From Mesobacillus zeae (lineage in GTDB: Bacteria; Bacillota; Bacilli; Bacillales; Cytobacillaceae), in assembly GCF_003570705.1 (NCBI RefSeq), contig NZ_QWVT01000033.1, positions 1 through 64,000 of the forward strand: 64,000 bases of DNA. Direction: 5' to 3'. A model generated the notes under the pieces. It saw nothing but the letters and a program-made list of their open reading frames with translations, searched no databases and was not told the DNA's origin. Shown piece by piece: positions 49,982-57,343 of this stretch. Numbering within the stretch: the stretch's first letter is position 1; each line of letters starts with the position of its first letter. The translations under genes were made by a program, and so were the position numbers.

Positions 49982-51241
49982 TTAGAATAATTTCAATAGG
50001 TTGCCGAGCAGGATGCCGACGATTCCGAAGTCGGCGTCGCCGAATGTTGTTCCGTTGAAGCCTAATGAGCCGAGTACTGGCAGCAACAGTGCCGGCAGGA
50101 AGCTGATGATGAGTCCGTTGGCGAGTGAGCCAAGGATGGCTCCGCGTCTTCCACCTGTTGCGTTCCCGAAAACACCGGCTGCTGCGCCTGTGAAAAAGTG
50201 GGGAACGAGGCCTGGCACAATGATGGCAAGTCCGAAGATTGGCAGGATGAACATACTGACGACACCTGCGACAAAACTGGACAGGAAGCCGATGATCACA
50301 GCGTTTGGCGCAAATGGGAAGACGACAGGGCAGTCAAGTGCCGGTTTTGCATTAGGAACGACTTTGTCAGCGATTCCTTTGAACGCCGGTACGATTTCAG
50401 CAATGACCATCCGCACACCAGCGAGTACGATGTAGACGCCGCCGGCGAATGTGATTGCTTGTGTAAGCGAGAACACGATGAAGTTTGTTCCGCCGCTCAA
50501 TTCTTTTTCAATGAAGGTCGGGCCTGTGAACGCGGCAACGATGATGAACATCAAAGCCATTGTCAACGCGAGTGCGACAGAAGAGTCACGCAAAAATCCA
50601 AGCGATTTTGGTACTTTGATTTCTTCGGTTGTTTTTTCTTTATCGCCAAAGTACTTTCCGATTGTACCGGAAACGAAGTAGCCGATCGAACCGAAGTGGC
50701 CGACAGCCATGTCATCTGATCCGGTGATTTGTCGTGTGTATGGCTGGAGAAGTGCTGGCATTAAAACCATGAGCGCGCCAAGGATGACGGAGCCGATGGC
50801 AACAAGCAGTGGTCCTTTGATTCCGCTTGCAGCAAGTACAGCAGCAAGCATACAAGCCATGAACATCGTATGGTGGCCTGTCAGGAAAATGTACTTGAAT
50901 TTCGTGTAGCGGGCAAGCAGGATGTTCACAATCATACCAAAGACCATAATCATCGCGGTTTCAGTCCCGAATGTTTCCTGGGCGAGCGCAACGATTGCTT
51001 CATTGTTCGGGATGATTCCTTTAATGTGGAACGCTTCCTCGAACATTTGACCAAACAGATTCAGCGCACCGACAAGAACTGTCGCACCAGCGCCGAGAAT
51101 GATAAAGCCCATGATTGTCTTCAACGTGCCGGATACAACTTCGGCAATCGCTTTTTTCTGCAGCAGCAGGCCGATCAAGGCAAATAGTCCAACCAGGATG
51201 GCAGGGGTGCCTAAAATATCATTCATAATTAATCGCAGCAT
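49982..51241 (-). CDS. ulaA: Ascorbate-type PTS permease IIC (UlaA-like)
   Basis: A 419-residue membrane protein with about eleven transmembrane segments and the EIIC-GAT/SgaT pattern (VSGTLKTIMGFIILGAGATV, TGHHTMFMACMLAAV, PVVFPFAPNAVIIGFLSSF, FTGAAAGVFGNATGGRRGA). UlaA transports and phosphorylates L-ascorbate; E. coli UlaA is about 465 residues, so this one is somewhat short. It lies two bases after the IIB gene in an operon. No ascorbate-breakdown genes follow, so the substrate is not certain. Confidence 0.88.
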   Translation of the reverse strand: MLRLIMNDILGTPAILVGLFALIGLLLQKKAIAEVVSGTLKTIMGFIILGAGATVLVGALNLFGQMFEEAFHIKGIIPNNEAIVALAQETFGTETAMIMVFGMIVNILLARYTKFKYIFLTGHHTMFMACMLAAVLAASGIKGPLLVAIGSVILGALMVLMPALLQPYTRQITGSDDMAVGHFGSIGYFVSGTIGKYFGDKEKTTEEIKVPKSLGFLRDSSVALALTMALMFIIVAAFTGPTFIEKELSGGTNFIVFSLTQAITFAGGVYIVLAGVRMVIAEIVPAFKGIADKVVPNAKPALDCPVVFPFAPNAVIIGFLSSFVAGVVSMFILPIFGLAIIVPGLVPHFFTGAAAGVFGNATGGRRGAILGSLANGLIISFLPALLLPVLGSLGFNGTTFGDADFGIVGILLGNLLKLF

Positions 51242-51243
51242 AT

Positions 51244-51519
51244 TTATCTTCCTTCCAATACATGAGTAGTTAACGCTTTTTTGATCTCATCCATGCTGAA
51301 CATGTTGACTAGGGAAATAATTTTTCTGTTTCCATCATTCAGCTGGTCCATGATTTCCGGTGCCCCGATGTAGTAATCCGCATTTTCGGTTTTTGCGCTT
51401 GCAAGGTCGGTATGTGAGCAAGTTCCTTCCATGTTCAGTTCCTTCATCGCTTTTTGCACGTTCATGGACATCATGAAGCTGCTTCCCAATCCGTTTCCGC
51501 ATACGACTAAAATTTTCAT
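51244..51519 (-). CDS. ulaB: PTS IIB component (UlaB-like)
   Basis: A 91-residue EIIB protein with the phosphorylated cysteine in ILVVCGNGLGSSFMMSM and later DYYIGAPEIM. It passes phosphate from IIA to the transported sugar. ATG 51519 has GGAGGAG upstream and overlaps the IIA gene by four bases. Confidence 0.92.
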   Translation of the reverse strand: MKILVVCGNGLGSSFMMSMNVQKAMKELNMEGTCSHTDLASAKTENADYYIGAPEIMDQLNDGNRKIISLVNMFSMDEIKKALTTHVLEGR

Positions 51520-51959
51520 TTTGACTCCTCCTTTAAAATAGTAAAGACTTCACTTTCACTTCTGGCAGCAGCCAGCCTTGCAACATTTTCTTCGTTTGAT
51601 AAGAGTGATGACAATTCGGATAGAAGCGCCAGGTGCGATTCCGGATCCGTTGCTGCAAGCACAAGGAAGACGCTTGCGGCTTTTTCGTCGTTAAAAAGTG
51701 TTTCTTTTCCCAGGATAAGCAGGCTGACTCCCAGCTTGTTCACACCGTTTTCCGGTCGTGCATGGGGCATTGCGAAACCAGGCACCATGACAATATACGG
51801 GCCAAACTCTTTAACATTGCTGATCATCGTATCGATGTATTCTTTTTCAATAAATTGCTGTTCTAAGAGCGGCTGTGAGGCAATCTTGATTGCTTCCTCC
51901 CAATTCTCCGCGCTTTCTTTAAACGAAATCATCTCTGATGTGAGATATTCGCTGAGCAT
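51516..51959 (-). CDS. ulaC: PTS IIA component (UlaC-like, mannitol/fructose fold)
   Basis: A 147-residue EIIA of the Mtl/Fru/Ula type; the phosphorylated histidine is in VPGFAMPHARPENGVNKLG. Residues 60-130 follow the family helices (VFLVLAATDPESHLALLSEL). ATG 51959 has AAAGGGGG upstream; a GTG at 51968 is also in frame. First gene of the transporter operon, overlapping IIB by four bases. Confidence 0.92.
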   Translation of the reverse strand: MLSEYLTSEMISFKESAENWEEAIKIASQPLLEQQFIEKEYIDTMISNVKEFGPYIVMVPGFAMPHARPENGVNKLGVSLLILGKETLFNDEKAASVFLVLAATDPESHLALLSELSSLLSNEENVARLAAARSESEVFTILKEESK

Positions 51960-52097
51960 CGGCAGCACCCCCTTTCAGTCTAGTATCTATATCTTGGTGG
52001 TGAATTGATTATGCGGGCATAGCTGCAGCTCCGGCCTTTCAGGTTTTGTATCTATCCTGTTGTGGTGAGGCTGGTATCCTCCGCAGTGTTGAATTGT

Positions 52098-54218
52098 TTA
52101 ATCCAGCGGTAAATTCACGCGGATGAAGGTGGCGATTTTCTCCGGCGTTTTGGCCTGAAGCAATGTTTCCACGGAGTTTTCATCCGACAGCAGGCTGTTC
52201 AGCTGCGACAATGCTTTCAGATGGGCTTCCCCGTCAATGGCGGCCAGTACGATTAGCAGTCGGACATCGTGGCTGTCCTGGTCTGAAAAAGATACAGCAT
52301 GCTGAAGCTTTAACAGACTCATGCCAAGGCAGTTGACCCCATCCTCCGGTCCTGCGTGAGGAATGGCTACGTGTGGAGCGATGACGATATACGGCCCAAG
52401 CTTCTCAACATTAGCGAGCATTTTTTCAACATAGGCAGATGTGATGCACCCGTTTAGCAGCAATGGCGCAGCGGCCGTTACTATGGCATCCTTCCAATCT
52501 GCGGCTTCCTTTTTCACCTGGATATATTCCGGCTGAAGCAGGGAAGATAGCGAAGGTCTGCCATGGTCATGGGTGATCCTAGCTGGTCTGTGTAAAAACT
52601 GTTTCAGTTCCTGCTGCAGGCCACTTTGGTCGAAGATACTGGCATGCTTTTCAATGATGTTCATCAATGCTTCCACAGAAGCGCTTTGTCCGGTAACCGG
52701 TTCTACCTGTCCAAGGACTTTTTTCAGGAGTGTTTCTTTTTCAGCTTCAGTCAGGATAGGATTGACCACAAAGACTGGCGTGGTACTTTCCTCCATAGGT
52801 ATGGTGGAGATGATGAAGTCCGCATCATAGTCGTTCTTTTGAAACTCCCTTAATGAAACGCTTCCAATTAAATCCACGGTGGAGAACAGGCCTTCCAGCT
52901 GGTGAAGCAGCAAACGTGAGGTTCCGACGCCGTTGTTGCAGACGAGCAGTGCTTTTTTCCTCGCTGCCGGCTTGGCCCCGACCTTCCGCATCCATCCACC
53001 AAAGTGCATGCTGATGAGTGCAACTTCATTGTCGTTGATGCTTTTTCCAACTGCAGCTTCGAGATGGGAAATCGATTTTTTTGTTAAAAGAAAGACGTCA
53101 TGATACTGCTTCTTGATTAGTTCGGTCATTTCTGTTTCAAACTCGAGCCCGTATTTGATCCGGTAATAGGCCGGCTTCACGTGAAGCATGAGGTTATTCT
53201 CGATTTCCTCCCGGTTTTGGAAAAAAACGCAGGCGTACTTCTGGAAGTCTGTCACCATCCGTGTGACGATTTGAGCTAGAAGCTGGTCCTCGTGCTGCTG
53301 ACTGGTCAACACTGGCTCCCCGGAAAATTGAATTCTCGACGCAAGCAGATGCTTCGTGATGTAAAAAATTTCGTCCTCAGGGAATTCGATTTTAAACAAT
53401 GTCGAAAGCTTGCGGCCGATCGTGACGGCAGCCTGATAATGCTTGGTTGCCTGCAGAACTTCTTTTTCAATCGGATCGATTGAAACTTTCTTCCCTTGGG
53501 CAACACGTTTGCAAAAAAGCAGGAGGCGGAAGGCAAGGCTGTACAGAAACTCATCGGTAAACTGAAGGTTCAGCTCGGCTTCACTTTCGCTCACGATATT
53601 CTGGACGGTCAGGAGTTTTTCAAAATTAACCGGGCTGAAATCGTCAGCTTCGTGGTTCAGGATAATCGGGATTTTTGCAAGAAACGACTGCCAATTCTGT
53701 TCTGGGAGCACATGGTGCAGGTAGTGGACGATGGCTTTCCGCTTGTCGTCTTCCTTTCCAGCGATGCTGTAACCGGTCTTCCGTTCGAAATCGAGCGAAA
53801 GCTCAAAGCGCTCCAGCTCGGCTTTCAGCACTTTCAAATCCTCGATCGTCGTGTTGCGGCTGACCCGCGTTTTTTCCATCAGGTCGTCAAGGAACAGTGC
53901 TTTTTCCCGTGCCGTCAGATAGATGGCGAGCCAAGCCTTGCGCTCCTTCGCAGAATACTCGTAATGCCACGTTTTTAAATGGCCAAGCTTCTCTGGTGCA
54001 TGGATGGCGGCTTCTTCCTCCAGGATAAATCCCGCGGACCGCACATGTTTCACGATTGGAAGTTGGTTATCCTCGAGCCAATCATTGATTTTTCCTATAT
54101 CGTAATACACCGTTCTTCGCGAAATGTGGAATTTCTCGGTGAGTTCGCCGGCAGAAACGAACGTGCCAGCTTTGATTAAGTGGGACAAAATTGCAGTACT
54201 GCGCTGATCAAGCGACAT
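52098..54218 (-). CDS. BglG/PRD-type PTS regulator with EIIB and EIIA domains
   Basis: A 706-residue regulator. Residues 1-160 hold two HTH parts (STAILSHLIKAGTFVSAGEL, ISRRTVYYDIGKINDWLEDN), then two PRD domains with histidines for phosphorylation, an EIIB-like domain (LLVCNNGVGTSRLLLHQLEG) and a C-terminal EIIA-like domain (IAPHVAIPHAGPEDGVNCLG). It is a DNA-binding activator controlled by PTS phosphorylation, of the LicR/MtlR/UlaR-activator class. The ATG at 54218 has AAGGAGGTG upstream; the frame is open to 54491 without a binding site. It lies upstream of the PTS genes, on the same strand, and should activate them. Confidence 0.92.
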   Translation of the reverse strand: MSLDQRSTAILSHLIKAGTFVSAGELTEKFHISRRTVYYDIGKINDWLEDNQLPIVKHVRSAGFILEEEAAIHAPEKLGHLKTWHYEYSAKERKAWLAIYLTAREKALFLDDLMEKTRVSRNTTIEDLKVLKAELERFELSLDFERKTGYSIAGKEDDKRKAIVHYLHHVLPEQNWQSFLAKIPIILNHEADDFSPVNFEKLLTVQNIVSESEAELNLQFTDEFLYSLAFRLLLFCKRVAQGKKVSIDPIEKEVLQATKHYQAAVTIGRKLSTLFKIEFPEDEIFYITKHLLASRIQFSGEPVLTSQQHEDQLLAQIVTRMVTDFQKYACVFFQNREEIENNLMLHVKPAYYRIKYGLEFETEMTELIKKQYHDVFLLTKKSISHLEAAVGKSINDNEVALISMHFGGWMRKVGAKPAARKKALLVCNNGVGTSRLLLHQLEGLFSTVDLIGSVSLREFQKNDYDADFIISTIPMEESTTPVFVVNPILTEAEKETLLKKVLGQVEPVTGQSASVEALMNIIEKHASIFDQSGLQQELKQFLHRPARITHDHGRPSLSSLLQPEYIQVKKEAADWKDAIVTAAAPLLLNGCITSAYVEKMLANVEKLGPYIVIAPHVAIPHAGPEDGVNCLGMSLLKLQHAVSFSDQDSHDVRLLIVLAAIDGEAHLKALSQLNSLLSDENSVETLLQAKTPEKIATFIRVNLPLD

Positions 54219-54398
54219 GTACCACACCTCCTTTGCACAATAGTTTGTGCAAATAAGTACCTTATTAACTTCGAGCAATTGCTTAGCTTTACTATACGTC
54301 TTTGTTTCGCGAATGTGGAGACCAAATGCTGTCAGCGTGTTTGTGCAATGGTTGGACTGTGGGGAGGTGGGTGTGCAAAGTGTGGTGGATGAGCTGGG

Positions 54399-54424
54399 TG
54401 TAGCTTTGAAACAAAGTTTGATCA
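54399..54424 (-). repeat. Degenerate 20-bp-type repeat, inverted with respect to 56513-56578
   Basis: On the minus strand ATCAAACTTTGTTTCAAAGC followed by TACA; it matches the third unit of the direct array at 56553-56578 in 17 of 20 positions, with the adjoining GCTACA shared. Confidence 0.7.
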
Positions 54425-54463
54425 AATTAATACAAAAAACCTTGATAAATGAACATATAGAAA

Positions 54464-54500
54464 GGGCATGTTTTGAAAAAAGATTAATCAAAACATGCCC
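54464..54500. terminator. Terminator hairpin left of the IS element
   Basis: GGGCATGTTTTGA and TCAAAACATGCCC, an exact 13-bp stem with an 11-base loop, followed by TTAAAATATTT. Confidence 0.85.
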
Positions 54501-54686
54501 TTAAAATATTTAATTGGATTATTCTTTATAAAAAAGATTGATCATTTTTGTGTTCCTTAATGAACCAACGCTACCCTCTAGCATTCCTGTAGATTGCTAA
54601 ATATCGGCTTTGAAAAAAAGAGAGCCCCTCAGTAAGATATGAGTATAGACACCACTCTAACTCACAATCTTAGGAGGAACCCTACT

Positions 54687-55961
54687 ATGAAGTTTAAAAT
54701 GCAGAACCAACAAAATCAACTAATAGAAAGAATTTCCGTTAAACACCTCGTTGTTGGTGTGGACATCGCTCAACAATTTCACGTGGCTAGAGCTGTAAAT
54801 TTTCGAGGTATTGTTGTCGGTGATCCACTTACCTTCAAAAATAATGAAGAGGGATTTGAAAGTTTACTAATATGGATTAAAAATCTTCAAAGATTAAATA
54901 GCCTTGATGCCGTTATAGTTGGTATGGAACCTACCGGACACTACTGGATCAATCTTTCAAAATGGCTTTTTAGACAAAATATTGAGGTAGTAACGGTAAA
55001 CCCATATTTAGTAAAAAGGAATAAAGAAAACCGTGATAATACTCAATCAAAAAGTGATAAAAAGGATGCCTTAGTTATCGCTGATATGGTGAAGAACGGT
55101 TACTACTCCAATGTTAGATATACTTCAGAATCATTTGAAAAACTAAGGGTTCTTATGTCGAATCGTGATGTAGTTGTTAAACGTCTTGTTAGTTCTATTA
55201 ATCAATTAAATCGTTGGGTAGATATTGTCTTTCCAGAACTCCGACAAGTGTTCAAAAACATTACTGCTAAAGGGGCTATCGCAACCCTTCGTCTATTTCC
55301 AACTCCTATAGAATTAGCTTCCAAGCAGCCTCATGAGGTTATTATGGGTTGGAAATCACTGATGAAGAGACAACCTGGATTAAAGAAGGCCCAATTACTT
55401 CTTCAGGTAGCCACAAGCTCTATCGGATCAAGACAAGCACTTGATGCGTATAAATTTCATTTGGAACAATTACTTGAGGAATATGATCTAGCAGTAATAC
55501 AACTCGAAAGAGTTGAAAAGCAAGTGACCGATGTATTAAATAAAATTCCCTTCGCTAAAAAGTTACTTACCATTAAAGGAATTAGTAAGATTTCATTAGC
55601 TGGCATATTAGGTGAAGCTGGAGATATTAGTGGATTTTCTCACGGTAATTCTCTGCTTCGACATGCAGGACTACACCTAGCTGAGGCTAGTTCAGGAAAG
55701 TGGAAAGGACAAATTGTGTTATCAAAACGTGGAAGGTCGAGGCTGCGGCGATTCCTCTACTTAGCTACAATGAGTCTTGTGATGAACAACCCAGAATTTC
55801 AAGCAATTCACTCCCATAATGTTAAGGTTAAAAAAATGAAGAAAATGAAATCAATTATGAAATTAATTGGTAAATTGGCTAGAATTTTTGTGGGAATGGC
55901 ACGACGAAATGAATCCTATAGTCCTGAAAAACTCCAAACACTTACACCTATGGCAGCTTAA
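54687..55961 (+). CDS. IS110-family DEDD transposase
   Basis: A 424-residue transposase. The N-terminal RuvC-like DEDD domain shows VVGVDIAQQFHVARA, VGMEPTGHYWINL and QSKSDKKDALVIADM. The C-terminal transposase-20 domain shows TIKGISKISLAGILGEAG, SLLRHAGLHL and the basic KRGRSRLRRFLYL near the end. Start ATG 54687 has AGGAGG upstream; the frame is open to 54639 without a binding site. The protein appears full length, so the copy may still be active. IS110-type recombinases use a bridge RNA from the element ends. Confidence 0.95.
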   Translation: MKFKMQNQQNQLIERISVKHLVVGVDIAQQFHVARAVNFRGIVVGDPLTFKNNEEGFESLLIWIKNLQRLNSLDAVIVGMEPTGHYWINLSKWLFRQNIEVVTVNPYLVKRNKENRDNTQSKSDKKDALVIADMVKNGYYSNVRYTSESFEKLRVLMSNRDVVVKRLVSSINQLNRWVDIVFPELRQVFKNITAKGAIATLRLFPTPIELASKQPHEVIMGWKSLMKRQPGLKKAQLLLQVATSSIGSRQALDAYKFHLEQLLEEYDLAVIQLERVEKQVTDVLNKIPFAKKLLTIKGISKISLAGILGEAGDISGFSHGNSLLRHAGLHLAEASSGKWKGQIVLSKRGRSRLRRFLYLATMSLVMNNPEFQAIHSHNVKVKKMKKMKSIMKLIGKLARIFVGMARRNESYSPEKLQTLTPMAA

Positions 55962-56079
55962 TGCGAATAGAATTGTAGAATTTCACTCGTTCTTAATATG
56001 GACATCGAAAAAGTAATAGAACACTATACACTATAAAGTCTAATACAAAGCGAATATTGGCTTATTCGTAGGATTTCAA

Positions 56080-56270
56080 ATATATGTACGGAGTACCAGA
56101 TTACTTAAACATAAGGGCACTGACCCATTCCTTTAGCAAAACTGGCCTCCACCCCTTGGATAGGCATGACGAAGGAATGATAGGGCAAACGACCCGTTGA
56201 GACATGGGAGGGAAAGCCTCTAGGGGCGGCGTGGAGCATGTACATTATATGGTAAAATATGGAGTCTTAG
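56080..56270 (+). ncRNA. Candidate bridge/seek RNA region of the IS element
   Basis: The 3' noncoding part contains CATTCCTT (56126-56133) pairing with AAGGAATG (56172-56179), an inner GCC/GGC hairpin, then GGG-CAAAC-GACCC and a GC-rich block to about 56240. It is structured DNA without any gene, in the position where IS1111-type elements encode their guide RNA. This is inference from position and stem-loops; boundaries are approximate. Confidence 0.4.
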
Positions 56271-56469
56271 TATTCTCCTTTATTTCACTATGCCTCCACT
56301 AAGCTATTAATGGCTCTAGGTCCAATTCATTATTCGTTAAAAGATATCAAGGTACATGAAATCCTGCGAATAAGCGAGTATTCGGGAGAAAATCGTATTT
56401 AACTGAGGGAGTTTAAGTACATTTCTTCACAAATTTTATAGTGATATTAGCATAAATATCCAATAAAAA

Positions 56470-56508
56470 ATCATCTCACCTCTAAGAAACCTATAGAGGT
56501 GAGATGGT
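56470..56508. terminator. Terminator hairpin right of the IS element
   Basis: ATCTCACCTCTA and TAGAGGTGAGAT, an exact 12-bp stem, followed by GGTTTT. Mirrors the hairpin on the other side of the element. Confidence 0.8.
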
Positions 56509-56512
56509 TTTA

Positions 56513-56578
56513 ATCAAACTTTATTACAAATTATCAATCTTTATTATAAATAATCAAACTTTTTTACAAAGCTACATT
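56513..56578 (+). repeat. 20-bp tandem repeat, three units
   Basis: ATCAAACTTTATTACAAATT, ATCAATCTTTATTATAAATA and ATCAAACTTTTTTACAAAGC at 56513, 56533 and 56553, each 20 bases apart. The last one continues TACA and resembles the inverted copy at 54399-54424. Confidence 0.85.
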
Positions 56579-56749
56579 GGGGGGATGTGATGCGTGCAGG
56601 GGTCTGGAGGTGGTGGAATGTTGGCGCGGTGTGGTGAGAGAAGCTGTGGAATGTAGTGTGGGGGAAGGTTTGGTTTAGGAGCTGGGGGTGCTTTTTCGGA
56701 GGGAGAATAGTTGAGTGAGGGTGGTGGATTTTTACATGTATTGTCTAAT

Positions 56750-56877
56750 TGTCCGAATCAGGATGTTTTTTGTCCTAATCAAGCGAATTGTTGTCCGAAT
56801 CAAAACGTTTATTGTCCGAATCCATCATTTTCTTGTCCAAATCATGGTATTTCCCGAGAGAATACGTTATTTCCCGG
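56750..56877 (+). repeat. 21-bp-phased TGTCCGAATCA array
   Basis: TGTCC (mostly TTGTCCGAATC) occurs at 56750, 56771, 56792, 56813 and 56834, exactly 21 bases apart; two further units (TTTCCCG, 56851 and 56871) are 20 bases apart and belong to the ATTCCCG type seen at 5465-5555. Confidence 0.85.
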
Positions 56878-57023
56878 GTTTCGCGACGCTAAATAAAGGA
56901 GAGCTGTCTAGTTAGAGTGCAATTTAAAGAAATAATTACCGCGACTTTAAGGTTCGAGCGGAAATTTTATTAAAAGCCGCGGCATGAAGTTTTCAGTAAT
57001 TGTCAAATGGGGAGAATGGGACC

Positions 57024-57116
57024 GTTTCGGGCAGAGTCGCCACGTTTTTGGGGAGGGTGAGCCTGTTTTTGGGAAAAATCAAGTTGTTTTCGGGATAAAT
57101 GAAATCATTTTTATGG
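57024..57116 (+). repeat. 21-bp-phased TTTTCGGGA array
   Basis: GGG cores of GTTTCGGG, GTTTTTGGGG, GTTTTTGGGA and GTTTTCGGGA lie at 57029, 57050, 57071 and 57092, each 21 bases apart; a decayed unit follows. The unit resembles the reverse complement of the ATTCCCGATTA unit at 5465-5555. Confidence 0.8.
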
Positions 57117-57307
57117 AGTGGAACTGCTTTGTGGAAAGGTTTTCCCCCACCTTAAGTACACGAGTACGGATGATACGTAAGAATTTTCCCGTAGCAATTT
57201 AAGAAACAGTGCAGAAATCCTCCTACAGATACAATAATGAAATATCAACAAAAAACCTCTTTCATAAATAGGAGAATAGGTTTGAAAAGTTACAGGACAG
57301 TTTGTAT

Positions 57308-57343
57308 AAAAAAAACTCCCCTTAGAGAGGAGAGCTTTTTCGG
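57308..57343 (-). terminator. Terminator after PPC-domain gene
   Basis: Minus-strand stem GCTCTCC/GGAG with T run after it, right behind the stop codon of the secreted protein. Confidence 0.6.

Larger units (their letters stand above)
54219..54686. other. Gap between PTS regulator and transposase
   Basis: It contains the PTS regulator promoter region, an inverted 20-bp-type repeat (54395-54424), a hairpin (54464-54500) and the left end of the insertion element from about 54618. No gene was recognised. Confidence 0.55.
54618..56416 (+). mobile_element. IS110/IS1111-family insertion element
   Basis: The element holds one transposase gene and a long 3' noncoding region. Candidate subterminal inverted repeats are CCCCTCAGTAAGATATGA at 54625-54642 and the complement of TCGTATTTAACTGAGGGA at 56393-56410 (14 of 18 match), as expected for IS1111-type elements. 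No target duplication is expected for this family and the exact ends are not certain. Outside it, inverted 20-bp repeats (54399-54424; 56513-56578) bracket the whole. Confidence 0.7.
56417..57343. other. Gene-free repeat-rich region
   Basis: About 0.9 kb without a credible gene: a hairpin, a 20-bp tandem array, a G-rich tract and two 21-bp-phased arrays, all listed separately. The frames at 56711-56915 and 56984-57202 have seven-residue periodicity produced by the repeats. Confidence 0.75.

Noticed and set aside
50001-51187. Long plus-strand frames opposite the PTS permease gene
   Set aside because: Antisense shadows; composition and low-complexity sequence reflect the opposite strand.
56513-57116. 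Possible CRISPR array
   Set aside because: Repeats are only 7-14 bases with 7-14-base spacers and vary in sequence; CRISPR repeats are longer and nearly identical, and no cas genes are present.
56711-57202. CPNQ-type seven-residue repeat frame and its neighbour
   Set aside because: Again produced by the 21-bp array; no convincing start site and no conserved protein pattern outside the repeats.
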